Shown piece by piece: positions 1-6,308 of a DNA stretch of 14,638 nucleotides. The DNA is taken from contig CAYNWK010000107.1 in assembly GCA_964400875.1 (NCBI GenBank), forward strand, positions 1 to 14,638, given 5' to 3'. How positions within the stretch are numbered: position 1 is the stretch's first letter; each line of letters opens with the position of its first letter. This DNA is from CAYNWK01 sp964400875. Its GTDB lineage: Bacteria; Chloroflexota; Anaerolineae; Anaerolineales; UBA4823. The translations under genes were made by a program, and so were the position numbers. The notes beneath the pieces were generated by a model. The model made no database searches, was not told the DNA's origin, and saw nothing but the letters and a program-made list of their open reading frames with translations.

Positions 1-86
1 AAATACTGCTTATATCCATCGGGACTCGCGGGGACATGGAGCCCTTTTTAGCGATTGGTGAATTATTGCGTGAGAAAGGACATTAG
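1..86 (+). pseudogene. N-terminal fragment of GT1 glycosyltransferase ending at an in-frame TAG
   Basis: Read from base 3, this stretch encodes ILLISIGTRGDMEPF, then an LREKGH segment, then TAG at 84-86, and the same frame continues VIAAFPEQF and onward into the gene body. The GTRGDxEPF loop followed by GHxVxxA is the usual first strand and glycine loop of GT-B glycosyltransferases of the GT1/sterol glucosyltransferase type. The residue replaced by the stop is a variable, usually polar position in that family, so a single substitution from CAG, GAG or AAG would explain it. The true start codon lies before the window. I see no frameshift: homology resumes directly after the stop. It could be a real nonsense mutation or a base-call error. 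Confidence 0.75.
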
Positions 87-137
87 GTCATCGCTGCTTT
101 CCCAGAGCAATTTAGAGACCTGGCCGAAGAGTCGGGT

Positions 138-1256
138 TTGAAGTTTGCTTCCCTGGGATCGCAATACGTCGATATCCTGGACAGCGATGACGGAAGAATT
201 GTGATGGGAGGGGGTGGTTCAGGTTTGGGCAAATTGATTGCCAATTTCAGGCTTGCCGGTCGACAGACTGAAGCCAATCAAGAACTCGTCAAAAAACAGT
301 ACGAGATCGTAAATCGTGAAATTCCCGATCGGATTCTCTACAATTCACTGGCCAGCTACCCGTTAATTTGGGGCTTGGACAACCCGGGTAAGGCAATTCT
401 GATCAGCGCGCTGCCCTATTTACACTACGTACGGGGGCACTCACATGTGGCTTTCAACCACGATCTGGGCCCTTTTATCAATCGGTTGACTTATGCTTTG
501 GCGAATTTCGGGATGGTAATCACCACGCTGATCACGGCGAGATGGTTGGATCTCAAACGTAAAATTACCCCCGGGCAAATCAATAAGGCGCTCAATACGT
601 CCAAAGCGATTTATGCGATCTCTCCTGCGCTTTTTCCCAGGCCGGATTACTGGGAGGAACGGCTTCAAGTATTGGGGTTTCACGAGCGTGACAAAGCAGC
701 GAATTGGAATCCGGACGAGGGGCTGCTTGAGTTTTTGGAAGATCATCAAGATGATCGAATCCTGTTGGTAACCTTTGGCAGTATGACCAATCCCGAAACG
801 GTTGAGAAGTCGAGAGTTATCGTCCAAGTCCTCGCGCGCAATAAAATACCTGCGGTCATTAACACAGCTTCAGGGGGTTTGGTCAAACTGGATCGATATG
901 ATCCAGAACTGATCCATTTTGTGTCTCGAATTCCTTACCACTGGATATTCCCGAAGATGTACGGCGTGATTCATCACGGCGGTTCGGGGACGACGCATTT
1001 AGCTTTAAAGTATGGCTGCGCAACCCTCGTCATCCCCCATATCATCGACCAGTTCGTTTGGGATGGTGTTGTTTCGGGTTTAGGCGCGGGACCGAAAGGG
1101 ATCAAAATCGGGGACCTTTCAGTGAACTCCCTCGAACCCAAAATACTCGATTTGGTGAACAACGTTGCTTACAAAAAGAAAGCGGAACAGGTAGCCGGCC
1201 AAATGGCGCAAGAAGACCTTCGAGAGGAGCTTTATCAAGCCATCATTACGGGATAA
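138..1256 (+). CDS. Glycosyltransferase, GT1 / UDP-glycosyltransferase-like (body downstream of a nonsense codon)
   Basis: The family transfers a sugar from a nucleotide-sugar donor to a lipid, sterol or natural-product acceptor. This frame carries the C-terminal donor-binding half: VTFGSM at residues 211-216, HHGGSGTTH at 279-287, and an IIDQFVWD segment with the DQ pair at 304-305, followed by the typical GLGAGPKGI. The N-terminal half is also present but is cut off by TAG at 84-86. The ATG at 138 is simply the first one after that stop, has no convincing ribosome binding site, and lies inside the N-terminal Rossmann fold, so translation from it would lose the first strand and glycine loop. 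The product is therefore probably inactive unless the stop is an error. The gene is visibly richer in A/T than the genes beyond 3 kb. The substrate cannot be deduced. No hairpin terminator is obvious right after the stop codon. Confidence 0.8.
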   Translation: MKFASLGSQYVDILDSDDGRIVMGGGGSGLGKLIANFRLAGRQTEANQELVKKQYEIVNREIPDRILYNSLASYPLIWGLDNPGKAILISALPYLHYVRGHSHVAFNHDLGPFINRLTYALANFGMVITTLITARWLDLKRKITPGQINKALNTSKAIYAISPALFPRPDYWEERLQVLGFHERDKAANWNPDEGLLEFLEDHQDDRILLVTFGSMTNPETVEKSRVIVQVLARNKIPAVINTASGGLVKLDRYDPELIHFVSRIPYHWIFPKMYGVIHHGGSGTTHLALKYGCATLVIPHIIDQFVWDGVVSGLGAGPKGIKIGDLSVNSLEPKILDLVNNVAYKKKAEQVAGQMAQEDLREELYQAIITG

Positions 1257-1462
1257 TCACAACACTTGGTATCGATACCCTTCGTGTGACTTCAGGGAAA
1301 TGAAAGTATATTAATCTACCTCTTTTCATTACTTATGGGTGGTAGTAGGATAATGCTTGGAAGCGGGTGGACTGCAATGCTTTCAAAGCCCAATTAAAGA
1401 TTCCCACTCCCAATCAAAAATTATAGCCATCCTTCAACAAGGAAGGGAGGTGGATCGCGTCT

Positions 1463-1498
1463 ATAGAACTCCATGATTAGTAGTCGTATGAGTTCATA
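1463..1498 (+). promoter_or_regulatory. Imperfect hairpin in the cupredoxin upstream region
   Basis: GAACTC at 1466-1471 pairs with GAGTTC at 1490-1495. The pairing extends outward through TAT/ATA with one bulged A. There is no T-run behind it, so it is not a standard terminator. It could be a leader RNA structure or an operator, or it could be chance. Confidence 0.3.
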
Positions 1499-1544
1499 AG
1501 CCTCAAGACTCGTCAATCCTTGGACCCTCATAACGCGAGCCGGC

Positions 1545-1556
1545 AGTAAATTTACT
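1545..1556. promoter_or_regulatory. 12-bp perfect palindrome, possible operator
   Basis: AGTAAATTTACT is a perfect palindrome 54 bases before the cupredoxin ATG. Its size and A/T centre resemble a dimeric regulator site, but no regulator gene is in the window and no second copy was seen. Confidence 0.3.
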
Positions 1557-1561
1557 CAAGC

Positions 1562-1580
1562 AGCTCAGCCTAGCTGAGTT
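1562..1580. promoter_or_regulatory. Dyad CTCAGC-CTA-GCTGAG, possible operator or leader hairpin
   Basis: CTCAGC at 1564-1569 and GCTGAG at 1573-1578 form a six-base perfect stem, extended outward by a G-T and an A-T pair, with a three-base loop. It sits 30 bases before the cupredoxin ATG and close to the AAAGGA ribosome-binding-like site at 1596-1601. In RNA it would be a compact hairpin just upstream of that site; as DNA it could bind a regulator. Confidence 0.3.
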
Positions 1581-1610
1581 TACAAGAATCAAACCAAAGG
1601 ATGTATTACG

Positions 1611-2729
1611 ATGAAACGTGTATTGAGAATGGCAATTTTCGCGGCTCTGGTTGCGGCGGTTGCGCTTCCAGGCGCGACCTTCGCGGCAGGACCGGCGGTA
1701 AGCAGCGCGCCCCAGACGTACAATGTTTTGGTGGGTTATGAGAACACTCACCAGGCTTACGATATCATGAGCTTTTTTCCCAATGTCGTGACCATTCATG
1801 TGGGGGATACCGTCCATTGGAAAATAAACTCGAAAGAATTACACACGGTAACCTTCTTAGCCGGGAGCTCCTTACCGGACCTGATCGTGCCCAGCGCCAC
1901 CGTGGGAGGGGATCCCAGCATCAGCCCGATTGTGTTGAATCCGCTTGCAGCAGATAAAGCGGTTCCGGTCGGTGGTATGTACGATGGCATCACTTACGCC
2001 AATTCGGGATTGATGGGTTTTGAATCATGGGAATACCAGGACTTCAACCTGACCTTCACAAAAGCGGGCACCTACGATTACGTCTGTATCGTGCACGGGA
2101 CCATGATGTCCGGCCAAGTGGTGGTCGAGGGTCCGGAAGCGCGAGTTCCTTCCCCTGGACAGTCGACTGCGTTGGGTCACAAGCAGCTTGCTGAGCAGCT
2201 GGCTAAAGTTCCCGCGGTGTTGAAGGCAGCCAAAGCACAGGCCATACCGGATGAGTTGAATCCGGATGGGAGCGCCACGCATTTCATCACCCTGGGGTAT
2301 ATGGATGGACAGATCGACGTGATGGGGTTCTTCCCGAATAAAGTGAAGGTAAATCTGGGTGATACTGTGGTCTGGGCGATGTCGCCGAACAATTTCGCTC
2401 CCCACACGGTCACCTTCTTAAACGGAGCCCCCGATCCGGGGTTGGCGATCCTATCGGGATCGCTTCTGTATGCCAATCCAGCGACATTCTTCCCCAATGG
2501 AGCGGGGCCTGAACTGACCCGCAGTGGGGTGTATAGCTCCGGCGTGGTGGAACCGACTCCGGGTCAATTCTCGGAATTCTACACGTTGAAGGTCGGGGAC
2601 ATGGCGCCCGGGCTGCAGCCTTACGTGTGCTTGCTGCACGACGAGAGCGGGATGAAAGGCTTGCTCATGGTCACGCCTAAGAATGAGGCGCACCAGGGTT
2701 TGTCGGCGTTCCCTGAAATACGCGAATGA
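1611..2729 (+). CDS. Secreted two-domain cupredoxin (plastocyanin/halocyanin-like)
   Basis: This is a 372-residue exported protein with two type 1 copper domains, likely a periplasmic or cell-surface electron carrier. An N-terminal signal peptide runs to about residue 25 (MKRVLRMAIFAALVAAVALP, then an ATFA-like cleavage site). Domain 1 spans about residues 36-175, with likely copper ligands H78 (LHTVTF), C159, H162 and M165 (or M166). Domain 2 spans about 225-355, with H265 (PHTVTF), C340, H343 and M348. Both domains start with a matching FFPN...GDTV stretch, which points to an internal duplication. Each has an insertion of several tens of residues between the first His and the Cys loop. No C-terminal membrane anchor, lipobox or heme-binding motif is visible. 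The start has an AAAGGA about nine bases upstream. The gene stands alone and ends at a strong hairpin terminator. A copper-binding role is clear from the ligand pattern; the redox partner is unknown. Confidence 0.88.
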   Translation: MKRVLRMAIFAALVAAVALPGATFAAGPAVSSAPQTYNVLVGYENTHQAYDIMSFFPNVVTIHVGDTVHWKINSKELHTVTFLAGSSLPDLIVPSATVGGDPSISPIVLNPLAADKAVPVGGMYDGITYANSGLMGFESWEYQDFNLTFTKAGTYDYVCIVHGTMMSGQVVVEGPEARVPSPGQSTALGHKQLAEQLAKVPAVLKAAKAQAIPDELNPDGSATHFITLGYMDGQIDVMGFFPNKVKVNLGDTVVWAMSPNNFAPHTVTFLNGAPDPGLAILSGSLLYANPATFFPNGAGPELTRSGVYSSGVVEPTPGQFSEFYTLKVGDMAPGLQPYVCLLHDESGMKGLLMVTPKNEAHQGLSAFPEIRE

Positions 2730-2747
2730 AACTTTGAGATCCCAGAA

Positions 2748-2782
2748 AAAATGGGCCGGAAGCTCAGCTTCTGGCCCATTTT
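2748..2782. terminator. Bidirectional intrinsic terminator between cupredoxin and tRNA-Leu
   Basis: AAAATGGGCC (2748-2757) pairs perfectly with GGCCCATTTT (2773-2782). The stem continues inward through one G-T pair and GAAGC/GCTTC to a three-base loop, giving about 16 pairs. It has an A-run on the left and a T-run on the right, so it has the form of an intrinsic terminator in both directions. It lies 18 bases after the cupredoxin stop and 26 bases beyond the 3' end of the convergent tRNA, so it can end both transcripts. Confidence 0.85.
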
Positions 2783-2808
2783 ACGTTGTCTGCAGGATAG
2801 GCTGGATA

Positions 2809-2892
2809 TAGGGCGGGTGGGATTTGAACCCACACGGTGTCTCCACCGGAGGATTTTAAGTCCTCTGCGTCTGCCAATTCCGCCACCGCCCC
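2809..2892 (-). tRNA. tRNA-Leu (anticodon UAA)
   Basis: The minus strand from 2892 folds as a class II tRNA. The acceptor is GGGGCGG paired with CCGCCCT (first pair G-U), followed by T8 and G9 and a GCG/CGC D stem. The anticodon stem is GAGGA/TCCTC with loop CTTAAAA, giving anticodon TAA at complement 2856-2858. A long variable arm has a CGGTG/CACCG stem closed by a GAGA loop. The T arm is GTGGG-TTCAAAT-CCCAC, and the discriminator is A73, as expected for leucine. CCA is not encoded. It reads UUA and UUG. No intron interrupts the anticodon, unlike the group I intron found in many cyanobacterial tRNA-Leu(UAA) genes. Confidence 0.96.
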
Positions 2893-2901
2893 GTGCGACC
2901 T

Positions 2902-2929
2902 ATTCTACCCGGAATAGTGCTTTGGTCAA
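2902..2929 (-). promoter_or_regulatory. Sigma70-type promoter for tRNA-Leu
   Basis: On the minus strand, TTGACC (2929-2924) and TAGAAT (2907-2902) are separated by 16 bases, with the tRNA 5' end nine bases after the -10. Each box matches the consensus at five of six positions. A perfect six-base dyad, CTATTC at 2900-2905 and GAATAG at 2912-2917, overlaps the -10 region. Confidence 0.7.
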
Positions 2930-3043
2930 GCTTTATTAAGAACGTTTCCACGACGAGCTACTGTGAGATGCGCAGGATGCGAAGTTTAAAAATTCTATTT
3001 GCGTAATCGCGGAAAACTCCCTTCTTCCTTTTTCCCCTCTCCA

Positions 3044-3700
3044 CTATCCTCTCTTTTTCACCCAAGCCGCGTACCGCGACGCTAGATGCACCCACGGCGC
3101 CGAGAGTGAGCAGCGCGCCTCCCCCTGAGGGAGCGCAGCTTTAAGCGATGCGGCGTCCTCGAAGTACGGTAGCAGCAGGGTTGCCTTGCCCACCTCGAAG
3201 ACTGCATGGGCGTCGGAGCCAACCGTGCCGGGTAGGTCCTGCAGCTCGGCAAAAGCTTGAGCCTGAACATTATAACTAGGCCACAGGCAGCGGGCGTTGA
3301 AGGTCTCGACTGCGTCCACCAGCGGCGCGATCGCCAGCAAGTTTGCAGGCTCCCAATGCCCGGACCGCATCCTGTCGAACGGGTGCGACACGCTGATGAA
3401 CGCTCCCTGGTCGCGCAGCCGCTGGATGGCCTCCTTGGAGGGCATGCCGGGCGGCACCTCCTCGCGCAAGTACGCGGCCAGCAGCTCTCCGTCTTGGGTC
3501 ATGATCTCCTCACCGATGATGACCCGTTCCGGATCCAGTTTCTGCACCGCCAACGCCCCTGTGATGGTGTTGTGGTCGGTGACTACCAGCCGGTCAATGC
3601 CTCGCTGACGGCAGGCGGTGAGCAGGTCCTCCGGCTTGCTCAGGCTGTCCTTGGAATAGCGCGTATGGCAGTGGAATTCCACTCGCAGCCGCTCACTCAC
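3044..3700 (-). CDS. PHP-domain metal-dependent phosphoesterase
   Basis: This 218-residue protein is essentially a single PHP domain. The metal-binding motifs appear in family order: HCH at residues 10-12, D18, DHNT at 42-45, E65 (GEEI), H106 in SHPFD, and SDAH at 162-165 giving D163 and H165. All expected ligands are present, so the enzyme should be active. PHP proteins of this length hydrolyse phosphoesters such as nucleotides, histidinol phosphate or 3'-phosphoadenosine compounds; the substrate here is unknown. There is no signal peptide, so it is cytoplasmic. The start is GTG at 3700 with a GAGAAG-like site six bases upstream. It overlaps the end of the preceding flippase-like gene by eight bases, so translation is probably coupled. 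The stop is TAG. A weak GGAAAA/TTTTCC dyad at 3011-3035 downstream may end the transcript. Confidence 0.88.
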   Translation of the reverse strand: MSERLRVEFHCHTRYSKDSLSKPEDLLTACRQRGIDRLVVTDHNTITGALAVQKLDPERVIIGEEIMTQDGELLAAYLREEVPPGMPSKEAIQRLRDQGAFISVSHPFDRMRSGHWEPANLLAIAPLVDAVETFNARCLWPSYNVQAQAFAELQDLPGTVGSDAHAVFEVGKATLLLPYFEDAASLKAALPQGEARCSLSAPWVHLASRYAAWVKKRG

Positions 3701-4703
3701 TGTCAGCTTCTCGCGATCGGATCCCCAGGAGCTGCGGCGAGAGCCCCCACACGACCAGGCCCAGCCCGACGCCGAACCACAGGGTGGCGAAGCGGATCAG
3801 CAGGGTCGCCGCCGCAGCTAAGTCCCCCGGCAGGCCGATCAGCAGCACCAACATTCCGGCGATCGACGCTTCCGCCGCGCCTAGGCCGCCGGGCAGCGCC
3901 GAGACCGCCCCGATCACGGTGGAAAACGACAGCACGAACACGGCGATGGACAGCGTCTCCCAGGAAGGTGGGACTCCGAGTCCGATCAGCACCACGTACA
4001 TGCCGATCCCTTCCGCCAGCCACGAAACTGTCCCCAAGGCTACCGCGAACAGCGTGGCGCGCGGGCGGAACAAGGCAAAGCTGCCTTCATAGAATTCGTG
4101 TAGCAGGTGAGCGAAACGGTTGACCAGCGGCAAGCGCTCTCCCAGGCCGATCAGCGCCAGAGCCAGCGGACGGATCTGGCTCACCACGATCACGGCCAGC
4201 AGTATACCGAGCACGGCGGCGAAGCCGGGCCAGTAACGCGGGTAGGCGATTACCCCCAGGGTGGACAGCACCAGGACCGCCAAGCCATCGCTGATCCGTT
4301 CCGCCAGCACCACAGAAACTCCGCGTGCGGTGGGTATACCGGTGGCCTGATTGATCCACAGGCCCTTGAGCGCCTCGCCTACCTTGCCGGGCGTCACCGC
4401 CAGTGGGAAGCCGCCCACGAACAGGCGCGCGCTTTCGGCCAGCGGCAAATTGCGCACGCCGATCTGGCTGAGGTAGAAATGCCATTTAACGAAACGCAGG
4501 ATGTAGTTGGTGAACGTTAAGGCGATGACCACGGGGTACAGCACCCAGCGGAAGTTGAGCACCTGGGCGCTCACTTGGCGCAGGTCTCCCAGCAGAGCAA
4601 CGACGAGCAATACCAGGAAGCCCAGGATCAAGCCCGGGATCAGCCGGCGGATCATCGCCTGAGACGGGGAGGTGGGTGGGGCTGATTTCGCAGGACGGAC
4701 CAA
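3693..4703 (-). CDS. Flippase-like integral membrane protein (LPG synthase TM / UPF0104 type)
   Basis: This is a polytopic membrane protein of about 320-336 residues, built almost entirely of hydrophobic helices. Residues 17-38 (MIRRLIPGLILGFLVLLVVA...) form the first helix. The family pattern FTNYILRFVKWHFYL follows at about 62-76, then FPLAVTPGKVGEALKG, and near the C terminus a SALPGGLGAAEAS segment. These match the membrane domain shared by MprF-type lysyl-phosphatidylglycerol synthases and stand-alone relatives, which move or modify membrane lipids. No aminoacyl-transferase domain is attached. The frame opens with TTG at 4703, directly after the TAA of the DUF362 gene. An ATG at 4655 would give a more typical 320-residue protein that begins at the first helix. 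Neither has a strong ribosome binding site. The 3' end overlaps the PHP gene. Lipid flipping is a family inference. Confidence 0.85.
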   Translation of the reverse strand: MVRPAKSAPPTSPSQAMIRRLIPGLILGFLVLLVVALLGDLRQVSAQVLNFRWVLYPVVIALTFTNYILRFVKWHFYLSQIGVRNLPLAESARLFVGGFPLAVTPGKVGEALKGLWINQATGIPTARGVSVVLAERISDGLAVLVLSTLGVIAYPRYWPGFAAVLGILLAVIVVSQIRPLALALIGLGERLPLVNRFAHLLHEFYEGSFALFRPRATLFAVALGTVSWLAEGIGMYVVLIGLGVPPSWETLSIAVFVLSFSTVIGAVSALPGGLGAAEASIAGMLVLLIGLPGDLAAAATLLIRFATLWFGVGLGLVVWGLSPQLLGIRSREADSE

Positions 4704-5927
4704 TTATTCCGCGCCCTGCCGCTGGTCCCTGAGCATGTAGAGCAGCCCGAAGGCGGCCGCGGCCATGATCGTCAACCCTGCTACCGCTTGCAGCACCGTC
4801 TTGGGCTGCATCCCCGGCATGACCACCTGCCCATCCCCGTAGGAAGCGAACTTGCGGCCCCACTTCGTCTGCAGGGCCTGTTCAACGCGCTGGCGGCCTA
4901 CGAAGGGGTACCAATACACATTGTGGTAGAAATTGCTGGCGAAATACGACCAGGGCACCAGCGGGGTCTGCAGCAGCAGTTTCTCAAGCGGTTTGAGAGG
5001 GCCGTGGTAGATCATATGCTGCCCTCGGCTGGCGAGTGTGTCCTCGCGCTCGAAACCCCAGGAATCCTCTTGCTCGATGTCGTAGCCGGCGATCTCGATC
5101 TGGCGCGGGTCGCCGACCCCTAGGTCGAGTTCGTGGGCCTGGCGGATGAACCGTAAGCTCAGCGGGTCGAAACCCTGCAGCTTGGCCGACACTGCGTCGA
5201 TCGCCACCTGGTCGGCGGAGGCCAGCAGGATATCCTTTTCGTGCCAGCGCATTGCTCGTGGTCCCGGCCCATCGCCGGCGAAGGTGCCGTCCATCACCGC
5301 GAAGATCCCAGGGTGGATCTCCTGTTGAATGCTCAATAAATCCACCAAGGTGTCGTGGATCACCGCGTGGGTCCAGTGGCGGTTGCGGTGCAGCAGGCCG
5401 CCGAAAGCGTTTTTCATCGCGCCCGTAATCGTGGTGAAGACGTGCGTTTTCACCGTAGGCAGGTGGACGATGTTCATACCCACCAGCGACTTCGGGATGA
5501 ACACGCCGTCCGGATAGACTTTATCTAGCACCAGGAAGGGCCGCTTAGGTTTGTATTCCACCCACTCGAAGTCCTGGTTGTACAGGTATATGCACGGCAC
5601 ATCGTACAGGTCGGTGATGTAGCGGTGCTTGTTGTTGACCTCACCGTCGGCGGTGTTCACTACCACGGTGTCGTTGTGCACGCCCACCAGGTGCTCGTAC
5701 CCGGCGTTGCGCAGGGCGCGGATGACGCCCTCGATCTGCCAGGGGGTGGACGAACAGGCCGGGTACCAGGTCTGCCACGAGATATTGATCTTCAAGCCCG
5801 TGCGGATGCCCTGTGGCAGGGCGGCTTCGAATCCGGCCAGCTTCATCAGCTTTTCGATGTCGTCCAGCACCGTGTCCGGAGTGGTCTTTAAGACTGCGAC
5901 TTTGCCTTTTCCGGGGAATTCAGCCAT
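4704..5927 (-). CDS. DUF362-domain protein with C-terminal membrane helix
   Basis: The protein belongs to the DUF362 family, whose biochemical role is not established. Visible family features are a KVAVLKT strand near the N terminus, a STPWQIEGVIRALRNAGY helix in the region that usually selects an ordered set of strands and helices, and a LPTVKTHVFTTITGAMKNAF stretch, the conserved K(T)H...T...KN..G segment. No ferredoxin-type cysteine cluster is seen, although many relatives carry one. A hydrophobic helix near the C terminus (TVLQAVAGLTIMAAAAFGLL) followed by basic residues would anchor it with the body outside or inside depending on export; there is no N-terminal signal peptide, so a cytoplasmic body is likelier. 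I chose ATG at 5927 because GGAG lies nine bases upstream. A GTG at 5981 would add 18 residues that lack family character. The stop abuts the next gene. Confidence 0.85.
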   Translation of the reverse strand: MAEFPGKGKVAVLKTTPDTVLDDIEKLMKLAGFEAALPQGIRTGLKINISWQTWYPACSSTPWQIEGVIRALRNAGYEHLVGVHNDTVVVNTADGEVNNKHRYITDLYDVPCIYLYNQDFEWVEYKPKRPFLVLDKVYPDGVFIPKSLVGMNIVHLPTVKTHVFTTITGAMKNAFGGLLHRNRHWTHAVIHDTLVDLLSIQQEIHPGIFAVMDGTFAGDGPGPRAMRWHEKDILLASADQVAIDAVSAKLQGFDPLSLRFIRQAHELDLGVGDPRQIEIAGYDIEQEDSWGFEREDTLASRGQHMIYHGPLKPLEKLLLQTPLVPWSYFASNFYHNVYWYPFVGRQRVEQALQTKWGRKFASYGDGQVVMPGMQPKTVLQAVAGLTIMAAAAFGLLYMLRDQRQGAE

Positions 5928-5936
5928 GGTTCGTTG

Positions 5937-5940
5937 CTCC
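5937..5940 (-). promoter_or_regulatory. Ribosome binding site that decides the DUF362 start
   Basis: GGAG on the minus strand, nine bases before ATG 5927-5925. It supports the shorter DUF362 protein over the GTG start at 5981. Confidence 0.55.
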
Positions 5941-5984
5941 ATAAGGGCGTTGAGGTAGGTGCAGCCTGCCACAACACCCACATT

Positions 5985-6200
5985 CTACTTTCTAGGTCTG
6001 GGTTGTCTCGGAGGCTGGGTTTTGCCGGCCATCACGTAGATCCACAGCCCGAAAACCACCAGCACCCAAAATCCGTACTGCAAGCTCTGGCTGAGTAGGG
6101 CCGCCAATATCAGCATGGTGATCAAAACTATCGTCGAACAGTGAAATGCCATCCTTAAGATTGTAACAAGACTTACCCAAAAATTCCACCAAACCGTCAT
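5985..6200 (-). CDS. Small membrane protein, unknown function
   Basis: I do not recognise this protein of 71 residues (81 if GTG at 6230 is used). From the ATG at 6200 it starts MTVWWNFWVSLVTILRMAF and holds two hydrophobic stretches: one around TIVLITMLILAALL, the other around YGFWVLVVFGLWIYVM. It ends in a basic, proline-rich tail (KTQPPRQPRPRK). That pattern fits a two-helix membrane protein with a positively charged cytoplasmic tail. An AGG lies six bases before the 6200 ATG. It is first in the minus-strand cluster, 57 bases ahead of the DUF362 start, and probably shares its transcript. Its small size leaves some chance that it is not expressed. Confidence 0.5.
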   Translation of the reverse strand: MTVWWNFWVSLVTILRMAFHCSTIVLITMLILAALLSQSLQYGFWVLVVFGLWIYVMAGKTQPPRQPRPRK

Positions 6201-6272
6201 TGCAAACCTGATGGGGTCAGCAATTCCCACGTCAATTGCCTAACGCATGACCGGACACAAATTCAAGGTGGT

Positions 6273-6300
6273 TTGCATATCTCAAGAGTTTTGGTATAAA
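6273..6300 (+). promoter_or_regulatory. Sigma70-type promoter of the LVIVD/SPFH operon
   Basis: TTGCAT (6273-6278) and TATAAA (6295-6300) are separated by 16 bases. The first ATG of the downstream gene is at 6309, only eight bases after the -10, so transcription would begin at or within a few bases of the start codon. There is no room for a Shine-Dalgarno site. Confidence 0.6.
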
Positions 6301-6308
6301 ATCATCCT

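Larger units (their letters stand above)
1257..1610. other. Non-coding stretch between glycosyltransferase and cupredoxin
   Basis: I see no credible gene in these 354 bases; the only open frames are about 20 codons or less. It contains several short dyads, listed separately: 1463-1498, 1545-1556 and 1562-1580, plus a weak CCTT/AAGG hairpin at 1431-1442. It probably holds the promoter and 5' leader of the cupredoxin gene. I could not identify a convincing -35/-10 pair: a TTGGAC at 1520-1525 lacks a well-spaced -10. Confidence 0.6.

Noticed and set aside
84..86. TAG read as an amino acid (amber recoding or altered genetic code)
   Set aside because: TAG is used as the normal stop for the small membrane protein, the PHP protein and the second SPFH-like protein, and no suppressor tRNA is visible in the window. 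A mutation or base-call error is simpler.
1325..1400. Short ORF (about 20 codons) in the spacer before the cupredoxin gene
   Set aside because: There is no ribosome binding site, no recognisable peptide features and no coupling to a neighbour. Its length is within chance expectation.
2809..2892. tRNA-Leu as a proven integration site
   Set aside because: No integrase gene and no direct repeat of the tRNA 3' end are visible within the window.
3011..3060. Pyrimidine-rich tract after the PHP gene as a strong terminator
   Set aside because: The only pairing is a six-base GGAAAA/TTTTCC stem around a long purine-rich loop, too weak to call as a terminator with confidence.
3257..4123. Open frame of 288 codons on the plus strand
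   Set aside because: It is antisense across the PHP and flippase-like genes, whose family motifs are clear. Its product is rich in Arg, Pro and Ala without domain character.
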